A DNA stretch of 64,000 bases from Jiangella aurantiaca (lineage in GTDB: Bacteria; Actinomycetota; Actinomycetes; Jiangellales; Jiangellaceae): positions 18,809 to 82,808 of the forward strand of contig NZ_SMLB01000027.1 of assembly GCF_004349105.1 (NCBI RefSeq). Reading direction: 5' to 3'. Shown here piece by piece: positions 8,487 to 17,273 of this stretch. Each line of letters starts with the position of its first letter. The first letter of the stretch is position 1. The position numbers and the translations under genes are program-made. The notes beneath the pieces are model-generated. The model searched no databases. It had not been told where the DNA came from and saw only the letters and a program-made list of their open reading frames with translations.

Positions 8487-9326
8487 TCATTTCACCGCGC
8501 CCGCGGTCAGCCCGGCGATGACCTGGCGCTGCAGCGCGACGAAGACGATGATCGGCACGAGCATGACGATCGTCGCGCCGGCGATCGCGCCGGTCACGTT
8601 GAAGCCGAACTGCGACCGGAACCCGGCCAGCGCGAGCTGGACGTTCTGGTGCTCCTGCGAGACGAGGAACAGGTTGGCGAAGAAGAACTCGTTCCAGATC
8701 TGCACGAAGGAGACGACGGCCACGGTGGCCAGCGCCGGCCGGGTCAGTGGCAGGACCACCCGGACCATCGTCGTGAAGTACCCCGCGCCGTCCATCGCCG
8801 CCGCCTCCTCGAGCTCCCGCGGCGTGGACAGGAGATAGGACCGGAGGACGACGAACGTGAACGGGAACTGCAGGGCGGCGTAGAAGATCACCATGCCGGC
8901 CCGGGAGTCGAACAGTCCCAGTTCGCGCATGATGAAGAACTCCGGCGTCGCCAGCCCCACGACCGGTATCGCCAGGGCGAGGGAGAACCCCGCCACCAGT
9001 GTGCTGCGGCCCCGGAACGCGTAGCGGGCCAGCGGATAGGCGGCGAGAAACGCGGCCGCGATCGCACCAGCCGAGCCGAGGGTCGCGTAGAGCAGTGTGT
9101 TGAGCACGTAGTGATGCAGCTCGATCTGGGTGAAGGCGTCGACGTAGCCCTGCAGCGTCACCGGGTCCGGCAGCACGCCGGCACCGGTGAAGACCTGCGT
9201 CCCCGTCTTGAGACTGGACACCATCACCCAGGCCGTCGGCGTCAGCGCCAGCAGCGTGACCACGGTGAGGAACCCGTAGGCCAGTGGTGCGGCGCGCCGC
9301 GAGATTCGAGGGCGGGCGGCGCTCAT
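8487..9326 (-). CDS. Carbohydrate ABC transporter permease (CUT1, MalG type)
   Basis: This 279-residue inner-membrane protein has about six hydrophobic spans. The conserved cytoplasmic EAA loop (ELEEAAAMDGAGYFTTMVRVVLPL region) contacts the ATPase. Its ATG overlaps the stop of the partner permease (ATGA), so the two are translationally coupled. With the upstream binding protein and permease it forms a CUT1 importer for a sugar, oligosaccharide or related polyol. No ATPase gene is present; in actinomycetes a shared MsiK-type ATPase commonly serves such systems. Confidence 0.93.
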   Translation of the reverse strand: MSAARPRISRRAAPLAYGFLTVVTLLALTPTAWVMVSSLKTGTQVFTGAGVLPDPVTLQGYVDAFTQIELHHYVLNTLLYATLGSAGAIAAAFLAAYPLARYAFRGRSTLVAGFSLALAIPVVGLATPEFFIMRELGLFDSRAGMVIFYAALQFPFTFVVLRSYLLSTPRELEEAAAMDGAGYFTTMVRVVLPLTRPALATVAVVSFVQIWNEFFFANLFLVSQEHQNVQLALAGFRSQFGFNVTGAIAGATIVMLVPIIVFVALQRQVIAGLTAGAVK

Positions 9327-10198
9327 CGGCCCTCACCCACCCGGAACAGCCGGCGGACCGCCACGATCAGCACCATGCCGACCACGAGGATCGTGGATCC
9401 GACGGCGTTCGCGTACCCCCACTCACCGTTGAGGTAGGCGCGGTAGGCGTACAGGGCCAGGGTGGCCGTGGCGTTGTCCGGCCCGCCCGCGGTGAGGATG
9501 AACACCACGTCGAACATGCCGATGTCGACCAGCAGCCGGATGAGGATGACGGTGCCGATGACGGTACGCAGCAGCGGCAGCGTGATGTGCACGGCCTGGC
9601 GCCAGGACGACGCGCCGTCGATCTGCGCGGCCTCGTAGACCTCGTCCGGGATCGCCGCGATCTCGGCCATCACCAGGACCATCACGAAGCCGACGACGAA
9701 CACGAAGGTGCCCGCGACCGCCCACCGCGCGGTCGTCGTGTCGAAGAGCCAGTCCCGGTCGCCGGGGAGGCCGAGCGCCGCGAGGGCGTTGTTCAGCAGG
9801 CCGGCTCTCGCGTTGTAGAACATCGAGAAGACGAGCGCGTAGGCGGCCCCGGAGATCACGAACGGCACGAAGATCACCGTCCGGAACGCCTCCCACCCCC
9901 GCGGGCGCAGCGCCAGCACCATGCCCGCCGCCACGCCGAGCGGCACCTGCACCGCGACCGCGGCGGCCGCGTAGAACAGCGTGTTGCCGAGAGCGGCGAA
10001 GAAGACCGGATCACTGAGCATCCGCCGGTAGTTCTCCAGCCCGGTCCAGGCCAGCTCCAGCCCGCCCCACCGGCTGAACGCGGTGACGAGCAGAACGCCG
10101 AGCGGCACCAGGAAGAACGTGGCGAACAGCGCGGCGCCGGGCAGCAGCGAGACGGCCACCGCCCGGCGTGCTCCGCGCGGGATCGGCGCGGCGCCCAC
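9323..10198 (-). CDS. Carbohydrate ABC transporter permease (CUT1, MalF type)
   Basis: This is a permease of about 291 residues with six predicted membrane segments and an EAA loop (DEVYEAAQIDGASSW region). I chose the GTG at 10198, just after the binding-protein stop. An in-frame ATG at 10225 would lengthen the protein by nine residues (MPGRRRAGE) and overlap the binding-protein gene; neither start has a strong Shine-Dalgarno sequence. It pairs with the MalG-type permease that follows, and the overlap at 9323-9326 supports heterodimer assembly. Confidence 0.9.
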   Translation of the reverse strand: MGAAPIPRGARRAVAVSLLPGAALFATFFLVPLGVLLVTAFSRWGGLELAWTGLENYRRMLSDPVFFAALGNTLFYAAAAVAVQVPLGVAAGMVLALRPRGWEAFRTVIFVPFVISGAAYALVFSMFYNARAGLLNNALAALGLPGDRDWLFDTTTARWAVAGTFVFVVGFVMVLVMAEIAAIPDEVYEAAQIDGASSWRQAVHITLPLLRTVIGTVILIRLLVDIGMFDVVFILTAGGPDNATATLALYAYRAYLNGEWGYANAVGSTILVVGMVLIVAVRRLFRVGEGR

Positions 10199-10199
10199 C

Positions 10200-11531
10200 T
10201 CACCCGCCCGCCTGCGCCCGGGCATCGGCCGCGAGCCGGTCGAGGAACTCCGCCGCCGGCATCGAGCCGTCGACATAGGCGGGCCACAGGTTCCGCCAGG
10301 CCACGCCGAACCCGGCCGGGCCGTGCACGCGCACGTGCGGGTACCGGTGCGTCACCTCGGCCGCCTCCTCGGCAAGCCCGGTGGCCAGCGGCTCGAGTTC
10401 GGCGGCGGCCATGGCGTCCGGATCGACGGCGACCGGCGGACTGGCACCGGTCGCGGCCGCTTGGGCGAGCACCTCGTCCTGCGACGACACGAACCGCACG
10501 AACTCCCGGACCGCCGTGAGGGCGCGCTCGTCCGTGGCGCCGGACACCCAGCCGGCACCGGAGACGACGATCACCCCGCGCTCGCCCGCGGACCAGCCCG
10601 GTGCCGGCGCGAAGCCGGTCTTCTCATAGAGGCCGGGGCTCGCCGCATCGCCGGTCAGGTTGGTCTTGACGAACCAGGGCCCGTTGGCGATCGTCGCCGC
10701 CTGCTCGGACAGGTAGGCCGCAGCGGCGTTCTGGAACTCGCCGGAGAACGCGTCGGCGTTGACATAGCCGTCGACGTGCCACGATCGCAGCCGCTCGGTC
10801 GCCGCCACCACGGCGGGATCGTCGGCCCAGCCGTCCGCCGAGGTGATGCCGTCGATGAGGAAGTCCTCGCCGCCGCCGGTGCCGATGAGATGCACCCACA
10901 TCAGCATCGTGGCCCAGTCACCGTCCAGCGCCAGCGCCGTCACCCCGTCGGCCCGCAGCCGCGCCGCCAACTGCTCGAACTCGTCCCACGTCGGCGGGAA
11001 GGCGTCGTAGCCCGCCCGTTCGAGCAGCTCGGCGTTGTAGAAGATGCCGATGGCGTCGCGCTGCTGCGGGATCGCCCAGATCTGGCCGTCCGGGCCACGC
11101 AGCGCGTCGAACACGTGGTCGTGGAAGGTTCCGGCCCACTCCTCGTCCGCGGCGAGATCGGGTGCGAAGTCGTGCAGTCGTCCGGTCTCCTGCAGCGCCC
11201 TGATCTCACCGGAGTTCAGCTGGAACAGGTCCGGCAGGTCGTCGGCCATCGCCAGCCGCTGGTAGTACTGCAGCCGGTCGTCGCTCGACCCGGCGTTGGG
11301 GTTCTCCAGCGTCTCGACCCGGTACGTCCCGGCGTAGCGCTCGTTGAACCGCTGGGCGGCCTCGTAGTTGTACTGCAGGAACGGGTCGGTCGGGCTCTGC
11401 TGGCAGGTGGCGCAGGTGATCACCACCTCGCCGGAGTCGGAGCTCGACGACTCCGCTCCCGCACCGCAGCCGGCCAAGATCACCAGGGCCGCCGCGAAGC
11501 CGGCGAGCACGGAAGAGCCGCGATCGTGCAT
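10200..11531 (-). CDS. Sugar ABC transporter substrate-binding lipoprotein
   Basis: This 443-residue solute-binding protein (family 1) begins with a lipoprotein signal (LVILAGC, lipidated Cys at about residue 22) and would be anchored outside the membrane. The mature part has typical family features (DLPDLFQLNSGE, IGIFYNAELLERAG, GTGGGEDF). The ATG at 11531 is preceded by AGGAGA; in-frame codons further upstream belong to the shadow of the FAD oxidoreductase gene and are ignored. A CxxC-like pair (ITCATC) sits close to the mature N-terminus. The gene follows the FAD oxidoreductase by 41 bases and leads into the two permease genes. Confidence 0.93.
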   Translation of the reverse strand: MHDRGSSVLAGFAAALVILAGCGAGAESSSSDSGEVVITCATCQQSPTDPFLQYNYEAAQRFNERYAGTYRVETLENPNAGSSDDRLQYYQRLAMADDLPDLFQLNSGEIRALQETGRLHDFAPDLAADEEWAGTFHDHVFDALRGPDGQIWAIPQQRDAIGIFYNAELLERAGYDAFPPTWDEFEQLAARLRADGVTALALDGDWATMLMWVHLIGTGGGEDFLIDGITSADGWADDPAVVAATERLRSWHVDGYVNADAFSGEFQNAAAAYLSEQAATIANGPWFVKTNLTGDAASPGLYEKTGFAPAPGWSAGERGVIVVSGAGWVSGATDERALTAVREFVRFVSSQDEVLAQAAATGASPPVAVDPDAMAAAELEPLATGLAEEAAEVTHRYPHVRVHGPAGFGVAWRNLWPAYVDGSMPAAEFLDRLAADARAQAGG

Positions 11532-11572
11532 GACGTCATCTCCTTCGATGAACGACGGACGGTGGGGCGCTG

Positions 11573-13198
11573 TCAGTAACCGGCGATCGACGGCCAGTGC
11601 CGCTCGATACCGGCCCGGTCCAGCTCGCCGGCGAACTCGGCGAACAGCGCGCGGTCGGCGCGCACGCCCCGCGGCGCCACCTTCCGCTGGGCGCAGAACG
11701 CGACCACGTGAGCGGCCACCTCGCCGACGTTCCACTCCACGAGGGGCATGCGGTAGGCGCCGTTGGTGATGTGCGTGCTGCCGATGTTCTTGGCGCCGGG
11801 CAGCAGGTTGTCCACCCGCACGGGAAGCAACGCGCCCAGCGGCAGCTCGAACGGGCAGCAGCCGATGTCGATGTACGGGTCGCCGCCGGTGGACGGGTGC
11901 AGGTCGATGCGGTACATCCCGATGCCGACGCTGTCGCGGTGGCGGACCGCACCGGCCGCGCCGCGCACCGCGAGCGAGAGCTCCTGCTCGACGATCGTGT
12001 GCTCGGCCCGAATCCGGCGCGACTCCCGGATGTACGGCGTCTTCGCCAGCCCGTCTGCGGTGTCGCCGACGACGTCCGCGCGCAACCGCAGCCCGGGCCA
12101 GCCGGTGCCGCCGTCCGGGCGCGGCGCCTCCGTCTGCAGCCAGTAGAGGAGCGACCGGCTGAGCCGCCGCGCCGCGGCGGAGTGCTCCGCGGCGTCCGGG
12201 ACGCCGAACACCGGGCCACCCCAGTAGTCCATCTGCGGCCAGTTCACCAGGGTGATGTCGCTGGGATAGGCGCCGGGCCGGAAGTGCCGGCGCGCCGCGA
12301 TGCGCCGGAACGTCCACAGGTTGCGGTCCAGCGACCGCACCCGCTGGTCGTTGTAGTCGGGGCCGATCGTCGCCGGGTCGTCGTCCGGGTTGGGCCAGAA
12401 CTGGTGCTGGACGGGCTGCCGCGTCTTCGGGTGCGGAGCCACGAACGACAGCTGCCCCTTCGGCCAGTCGATCGCCCGGGCGGCCGCGAACTCCTCGTAC
12501 CCCTCCGGCCGGTCGATCGTGTGGTCCTCGCCGTCGCGATGGTCCAGGGCGAAGCAGACCGACACCGGCTGCATGTTGAGCGGATCGGCGACATCGGACG
12601 CGTGCGGCTCGCCGGTCTCGGCAGCGGACTCCGACCCGGTGACGTGCTCGACGCCGGCCAGCGGCAGCAGGTCGCCGGTCTCGCTGGCGTCGATCACCCA
12701 GTCGGCCCGGACCACCGTGGTGCCGCCGGTGCGCCGGTCGAGCAGGGTCACGGCCTCGACACGGTCGCCGTCGGTGTGCGCCTCGACCGGCTCGTGCTCG
12801 TACAGCACCCGCAGGCGGCCCGATCCTCGCCACGGCGCGAGCAGCGACTCGAGGACGGCGACGGTGACCCGCGGCTCGTGGCACAGACCGGAGACCTTCG
12901 CGCCGCCCGGGTTGAACGTGCGGATCTCGCGGGCGGCGTCGGTGAGCGGGTAGTGCCGGCGGTAGTAGTCGCGGACGGCGTCGCGGTACTGCCGATAGGT
13001 GGCCGTGCAGCCGAACTGCTCGATCCACACGTGCTCGTCGGGTGGCACGGCCTGCGCCGTGAGCACGCCACCGAGCCAGTCCGTCGGCTCCGTCAGCACC
13101 ACCGTGAGGCCTCGGCGGGCGGCCGTCAGCGCGGCCGCGACCCCGCCCACGCCGCCGCCGATCACCAGGACATGTGTCTCGACTTCGTTCATCTCCAT
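11573..13198 (-). CDS. FAD-dependent oxidoreductase (FAD_oxidored, PF12831-type)
   Basis: This 541-residue flavoprotein has an N-terminal dinucleotide-binding motif (LVIGGGVGGVAAAL) and the family block DWLGGVLTAQ. The stretch WVIDASETGDLLPLAG and the later LLPGAKNIGSTHITNGAYRMP are hallmarks of a family often found beside sugar transporters and glycosidases and of mostly unknown reaction. No signal peptide is evident, so it is likely cytosolic. It is the first gene of a minus-strand operon with the CUT1 importer, which suggests it oxidises or reduces the imported carbohydrate or its aglycone. An alternative ATG lies two codons in (13192). Its start lies only 14 bases from the divergent AraC gene. 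Confidence 0.88.
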   Translation of the reverse strand: MEMNEVETHVLVIGGGVGGVAAALTAARRGLTVVLTEPTDWLGGVLTAQAVPPDEHVWIEQFGCTATYRQYRDAVRDYYRRHYPLTDAAREIRTFNPGGAKVSGLCHEPRVTVAVLESLLAPWRGSGRLRVLYEHEPVEAHTDGDRVEAVTLLDRRTGGTTVVRADWVIDASETGDLLPLAGVEHVTGSESAAETGEPHASDVADPLNMQPVSVCFALDHRDGEDHTIDRPEGYEEFAAARAIDWPKGQLSFVAPHPKTRQPVQHQFWPNPDDDPATIGPDYNDQRVRSLDRNLWTFRRIAARRHFRPGAYPSDITLVNWPQMDYWGGPVFGVPDAAEHSAAARRLSRSLLYWLQTEAPRPDGGTGWPGLRLRADVVGDTADGLAKTPYIRESRRIRAEHTIVEQELSLAVRGAAGAVRHRDSVGIGMYRIDLHPSTGGDPYIDIGCCPFELPLGALLPVRVDNLLPGAKNIGSTHITNGAYRMPLVEWNVGEVAAHVVAFCAQRKVAPRGVRADRALFAEFAGELDRAGIERHWPSIAGY

Positions 13199-13212
13199 AT
13201 GAGAGCAGGTCC

Positions 13213-14052
13213 ATGACCTTGATTAACATGGCTGCAATGGGCAGCTCTGTATCTGAGATTGATGACCGCGCGCGGCGGATGCGCATCGCGCACGCCACGG
13301 CGCGCGAGATCGTCCAGCCGGCCGGCTCACGCATCGGACCGCGGCACCAGCACGAGATCCACCTGATCCTCATCCACTCCGGATCCATCGAGTTGACCGT
13401 CGACGCCCAGCCGCCCCGCCACGTGCCCGCGGGTCAGCTGTGTCTGCTGCTGCCCGGCCACACCAACGAGATCGTCGTCGACCGCGCCGCCGACACCCGC
13501 CAGACGCTGATCCGCGGCCGGCTCGAGAACGTCACCGAGCAGATGCGCGGCTGGCTGGAGTCGCTGCGCCCGACCCGGCCGCTCTCCTCGGCGCTGACCT
13601 ACCTCGCCCGCGAGGCGGTCGTCACGGAGCAGACCCGGCTCACGGCCGACGGCGCATTGCTCGACGCCCTCGCCACGGCGCTGCTCTGGCGGTTCGTCGC
13701 GGAGTTCCGCAACCTGCCGGCCGCGCTGCCGGCGCCGATCGAGGCCGCCCGGCTCTACATCCACACGCACGTCGCCGATCCGATCACGCTCGACGACATC
13801 GCCCGCGCGGCGTCGGTGACGCCGGCGCACCTGATCCGGCTGTTCCGCACGCACATGAACACCACTCCGGTGCGCTACCTGTGGGATCGGCGCATCTCGC
13901 TGGGGGTCGAGCTGCTCACCTCGACCGGCCTGCCCGTGGGCTCGGTCGCCGCCCGGTGCGGTTTCAAGACCAGCTTCCACTTCGCCCGCAAGGTCAGGGA
14001 CGTCACAGGGCTGCCGCCGTCGGCGCTGCGCGAGTCGCACTGGCGGGCGTGA
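13213..14052 (+). CDS. AraC-family transcriptional regulator
   Basis: This regulator of about 279 residues has an N-terminal cupin-like sensor barrel (HQHEIHLILIHSG, PAGQLCLLLPGHTNEI) and a C-terminal double helix-turn-helix (ITLDDIARAASVTPAHLIRL; PVGSVAARCGFKTSFHFARK). It is divergent from the FAD oxidoreductase/CUT1 operon and is the natural candidate to control it in response to the imported sugar. The start is uncertain: ATGs at 13213, 13228 and 13237 are all in frame. The later ones would leave more room for a divergent promoter. CCATG and CATGG half-sites (13211-13215, 13227-13231) form a small inverted repeat there. Confidence 0.9.
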   Translation: MTLINMAAMGSSVSEIDDRARRMRIAHATAREIVQPAGSRIGPRHQHEIHLILIHSGSIELTVDAQPPRHVPAGQLCLLLPGHTNEIVVDRAADTRQTLIRGRLENVTEQMRGWLESLRPTRPLSSALTYLAREAVVTEQTRLTADGALLDALATALLWRFVAEFRNLPAALPAPIEAARLYIHTHVADPITLDDIARAASVTPAHLIRLFRTHMNTTPVRYLWDRRISLGVELLTSTGLPVGSVAARCGFKTSFHFARKVRDVTGLPPSALRESHWRA

Positions 14053-14080
14053 CCGACGGCCCGGGTCCGATACTGGTCCC

Positions 14081-14935
14081 ATGCGACGGCGTTCGGAGCG
14101 GCAGTGGCCGGGGCTGCGGTCGGTGTACTGCTGGAGCCCGCCCACCGGCGTCGTCACCGTCAGCGGCGCGCAGCAGATCGGCGTCTCGTTCGCCGAGCAC
14201 CACGGCGTCGTCACCGAGTCCGGCGGCCGGCGGCACCGGTTCGACATCCGGCCCGGCGACGTGTTCGCGAACGGGTGGTCGCCGGTGTACTGGAGCGAGG
14301 TCACCCGGCCCGACGAGCTGGTCGAGATCTACCCCGGCGACGAGCTGCTGCGCGCCGCGGCGGGGTCGTCGCGGACGCCGGAGATCGAGCCGCTGCGCGG
14401 GGTGCGCGACGCCGTCGTGCTCGGGACGGCGTCGATCCTCAAGCGCGCCCACCTCGGCCTCGTCCACGTCGACAGCATCCGGGTCAGCGAGCTCGCGCAC
14501 CGGCTGGCCGAGCATGTCGTCGGGCACTACGCCGGCATCGCGCCACCGCGGCGGGCGGTCACCGGGCGGCTGGACCGCGTCCTGCTGGACCGCGTCGCCG
14601 ACGTCGTCGAGGCGCGGCTGAGCGACCCGCTCACCGTCGACGACCTCGCCGCCGCCGCGACGCTGAGCCCGTTCCACTTCGCTCGCGCCTTCAAGGCGTC
14701 GACCGGCCTGGCGCCGCACGAGTACGTCACGTCGCTGCGCATGGAGCGGGCCAAGTCGCTGCTGCTGACCAGCCGGTTGAGCGTGCCTGAGATCGCCTAC
14801 GCGGTGGGCCTGTCGAACGTCAGCCACTTCCGCCGCACGTTCCGCCGGCACACCGGCTTCCTGCCGTCCGACCTGCGTCCGAGCGAGAACCGCAGGATCC
14901 GATCCTCCTCCGCCGCTCCGCGTTTGACAGGCTGA
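14081..14935 (+). CDS. AraC-family transcriptional regulator
   Basis: This 284-residue regulator has an N-terminal ligand-sensing region (about residues 15-105) and a C-terminal AraC DNA-binding domain with two helix-turn-helix units. The first is LTVDDLAAAATLSPFHFARA; the second reads VPEIAYAVGLSNVSHFRRTF. It lies 28 bases after the previous AraC gene and just before a SnoaL-like/SDR pair, so it may regulate those instead of the sugar operon. It is not a close copy of its neighbour: the sensor halves show no evident similarity. Confidence 0.9.
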   Translation: MRRRSERQWPGLRSVYCWSPPTGVVTVSGAQQIGVSFAEHHGVVTESGGRRHRFDIRPGDVFANGWSPVYWSEVTRPDELVEIYPGDELLRAAAGSSRTPEIEPLRGVRDAVVLGTASILKRAHLGLVHVDSIRVSELAHRLAEHVVGHYAGIAPPRRAVTGRLDRVLLDRVADVVEARLSDPLTVDDLAAAATLSPFHFARAFKASTGLAPHEYVTSLRMERAKSLLLTSRLSVPEIAYAVGLSNVSHFRRTFRRHTGFLPSDLRPSENRRIRSSSAAPRLTG

Positions 14936-14940
14936 ACGGC

Positions 14941-15408
14941 ATGACCGATGCGCAAGCCGCCAATGCCGTGACCGCTCTGCTCCATGCCGTCGACACGCTG
15001 GACTGGGACGGTGTGGTGGCCGTCCTCGCCGGCGACGTCGGGCTCGACTACACGTCGCTGTGGGGTGGGTCGGCCGAGACGGTGGCCGCGGCGGAGGTCG
15101 TGGAGCGGTGGCGTGGGCTGCTGCCCGGCTTCGACGCGACGCAGCACCTGACGGGGCCGGTGCAGACGAGCCCGGCTCCGGGCGGTGACGGCGTGCGGTG
15201 CGTGACGACGGTGCGCGGCTACCACCACCTCGCCGACGGCGACCGCAGCGACACCTGGATGATCGCCGGCTGGTACGACATCCGCGTCCTGGACGGCCGG
15301 ATCGCGGCCATCACGCTGCACGCCTTGTACGAGGAGGGCGACCGCGCCCTGACCGAGGTCGCGACGGCCCGCTGCGCCGCCGGTGCCGGTGGGCGAGTCG
15401 CGGCGTGA
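14941..15408 (+). CDS. SnoaL-like (NTF2-fold) small enzyme or binding protein
   Basis: This 155-residue protein has the cone-shaped NTF2-like fold pattern. An N-terminal helix pair (ALLHAVDTLDWDGVVAVLAG) is followed by YTSLWGG, the GLLPGFDATQHLTG segment and strands ending in WYDIRVLDGRIAAITL. Members include polyketide cyclases, isomerases and dehydratases, and also non-enzymatic proteins, so a reaction cannot be assigned. It lies five bases after the second AraC gene, and its stop overlaps the GTG start of the next SDR, which suggests one transcription unit. Confidence 0.85.
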   Translation: MTDAQAANAVTALLHAVDTLDWDGVVAVLAGDVGLDYTSLWGGSAETVAAAEVVERWRGLLPGFDATQHLTGPVQTSPAPGGDGVRCVTTVRGYHHLADGDRSDTWMIAGWYDIRVLDGRIAAITLHALYEEGDRALTEVATARCAAGAGGRVAA

Positions 15409-16100
15409 CAGACGCCGCACCCGTCGCCGCCGTCACCGGGGGCAATCGCGGGATCGGCCTGGAGGTGTGCCGCCGGTTGGCCGCCCGCGGCCACACCGTC
15501 GTGCTGACGGCGCGCGATCCCGCGGCGGCGCGGGCCGAGGCGGGGCGCCTGGCCGGCGCCGTCGTCCCGTTCGGTCTCGACGTCACCAGCGTGTCCGACG
15601 CCTCGGCCTTGGCCGACTATCTGCGCGCCGAGTTCGGGCGGCTGGACGTGCTGGTCAACAACGCCGCCATCCACTACGACACCTGGCAGCGTGCTGCGTC
15701 CGCCGACCTCGACGTCGTCCGCGAGGCGGCCGAGACCAACGTCTACGGCCCCTGGCGGCTGGCGATGACGCTGCTGCCGTTGCTCCGCGCCAGCTCGCAT
15801 CCGCGGATCGTCAACGTGTCGAGCGAGGGCGGGTCCCTGGCGAGCATGGGCGGCGGCACGCCCGCGTACAGCATGACGAAGGCCGCGCTCAACGCGGTGA
15901 CCCGGATGCTCGCGACCGAGCTGCGCCGCGACGGGATCCTGGTCAACTCGATCTGCCCGGGCTGGGTCGCCACTGACATGGGCGGACCCGGCGGCCGGCC
16001 CGTCGATGCGGGTGCGGCCGGCATCGTCTGGGCCGCCACCCTGCCCGACGACGGTCCCACCGGCGGCTTCTTCCGCGACGGTCGCCCGGTGCCCTGGTGA
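15405..16100 (+). CDS. Short-chain dehydrogenase/reductase (SDR)
   Basis: This 231-residue classical SDR starts at a GTG overlapping the SnoaL-like gene. It has the cofactor motif TGGNRGIG, NNAA (VNNAAIHY), the catalytic Ser region VNVSSEGG and YSMTKAAL (YxxxK). It therefore retains every catalytic element, unlike the SDR-fold protein at 5007-5711. The C-terminal NSICPGWVATDMGG is typical of carbonyl-reductase-like members. The likely reaction is NAD(P)H-dependent reduction of a ketone or aldehyde; the substrate is unknown. Confidence 0.9.
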   Translation: MTDAAPVAAVTGGNRGIGLEVCRRLAARGHTVVLTARDPAAARAEAGRLAGAVVPFGLDVTSVSDASALADYLRAEFGRLDVLVNNAAIHYDTWQRAASADLDVVREAAETNVYGPWRLAMTLLPLLRASSHPRIVNVSSEGGSLASMGGGTPAYSMTKAALNAVTRMLATELRRDGILVNSICPGWVATDMGGPGGRPVDAGAAGIVWAATLPDDGPTGGFFRDGRPVPW

Positions 16101-16151
16101 CTTCACCGGCCGTTCACGTCGGCGCCGGACTGCGTGGGTACGGTGCGCCGC

Positions 16152-17180
16152 ATGACCGTAACGTCCCGTCCGTCCCGCCGCTCGTTGGTCACCGGCACGC
16201 TCGCCGGCCTGGGCCTCGCCGCCGCCGGTGAGCGCGTTGCCGCCGCGCCGCGGGCGCCGCGCATCCTCGTCGCCACGAACGAGCCGTGGGGCACCTACCA
16301 CGTGCGGCCACTGCTGCCGGAGATCGCGCGGCGCGGCTGGGATGTCCGGCAGCTGGTCCCGGACCGGTCGCAGATCGCGCCCGGCGAGACCGTCCCGGTC
16401 GTCACGCCTGACGACGAGCCGGCGGCCGACCTGCTCGTCGTGACCGGCGCGACGGACTGGCCGGCCGACTGCGCCGCCGCGTTCGGCCGGCACACGCCGC
16501 TGGCCGCGTCGTCGCTGGCCTACCTCAACGCCGCCGAGGCACCGCGGGCGCACGAGTTCGAGCGCCGGCAGCGGCTGGTCACGTCGTCGTCCGCCGCGGA
16601 AGGCCGGTCGTTCGCCGGGCACCTCGGCACCCGCCGCCGGGTCCGCGTCGTCGGCTCGCCGCAGACCGACGCGCTGCCCACGCCTGCGCCGGAGCCGGAC
16701 ACCGTCCTCGTCCTCACCAGCGTCACCTACGCCGACCAGACCGGTGGCGCCGCGCCCGGCACCCAGCTGCTGCTCGACGCCGCGGCGGCGCTCCAGGCGG
16801 CTGGCAAGCACATCGTCGTCGGCCTGCACCCGCGCGAGAACCCGGCGCTGTGGAGCCGGTACGAGATCAGCCCGGTCCCGTCCCTGCAGGCGTCGGCGCG
16901 GGCCGAGGTCGCGATCGGCATCCCGGGGACGGTGTTCCCGCTCATCGCCGCCGCCGGCGTGCCCGTCGTCGGCTGCGTCGACCCGCGCCTGGTCGTACCG
17001 GACTACCTGCTGGCGGTGTGCTCGTCGCTGATCGGCACCGCCGCCGAGGCGCTGCCCGCGGTCGAGACGGCCGCACTGCCGGACCCGGGCGTCCTCGAGG
17101 ACGTCGTCGGCCCGATCGGCGGATCGGCCGCGCGGCTGCTCGACACCTGGGGCCGGGCCGCCCGCCCGCGCCACGACTGA
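16152..17180 (+). CDS. Tat-signal protein with GT-B-like C-terminal half, function unknown
   Basis: This 342-residue protein opens with a twin-arginine signal (SRRSLVTGTLAGLG, then AAA-rich cleavage region), so it should be exported folded. Two Rossmann-like halves follow: ILVATNEPWGTYHVRPLLPE near the mature N-terminus, and a C-terminal part with VVGLHPRENP and GIPGTVFPLIAAAGVPVVGC. This resembles the nucleotide-sugar-binding half of GT-B glycosyltransferases, which is unexpected for an exported protein. An in-frame GTG at 16134 would add six residues; I prefer the ATG. The next gene also encodes a Tat-exported protein. I do not recognise the family. Confidence 0.7.
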   Translation: MTVTSRPSRRSLVTGTLAGLGLAAAGERVAAAPRAPRILVATNEPWGTYHVRPLLPEIARRGWDVRQLVPDRSQIAPGETVPVVTPDDEPAADLLVVTGATDWPADCAAAFGRHTPLAASSLAYLNAAEAPRAHEFERRQRLVTSSSAAEGRSFAGHLGTRRRVRVVGSPQTDALPTPAPEPDTVLVLTSVTYADQTGGAAPGTQLLLDAAAALQAAGKHIVVGLHPRENPALWSRYEISPVPSLQASARAEVAIGIPGTVFPLIAAAGVPVVGCVDPRLVVPDYLLAVCSSLIGTAAEALPAVETAALPDPGVLEDVVGPIGGSAARLLDTWGRAARPRHD

Positions 17181-17195
17181 CGTCGTCGCGTACAA

Positions 17196-17218
17196 GATTG
17201 CAATCCGACAGTGCAATC
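17196..17218. promoter_or_regulatory. Inverted repeat upstream of the amine oxidase gene; candidate operator
   Basis: GATTGCA (17196-17202) and its exact complement TGCAATC (17212-17218) are separated by nine bases, in the 103-base gap before the flavin oxidase start. The gap is relatively AT-rich against its surroundings. A transcription-factor site is a reasonable reading, but no regulator is identified. Confidence 0.4.
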
Positions 17219-17273
17219 CTTTTCCGACATCGCCTCGTAGAGGTGGATCGAGGGCTCGTACTCGACCACCCAT

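Noticed and set aside
6573..9437. A 954-codon plus-strand open reading frame
   Set aside because: It runs antisense across ilvD and a permease gene, both of which have unmistakable protein families. The reading is Arg/Gly/Asp/Val-rich low-complexity sequence caused by high GC content.
10200..13388. A 1062-codon minus-strand frame suggesting a fusion of an oxidoreductase with the sugar-binding protein
   Set aside because: Only the 3' 443 codons encode the binding protein, with its own lipoprotein signal and Shine-Dalgarno site. The 5' part is an out-of-phase shadow of the FAD oxidoreductase.
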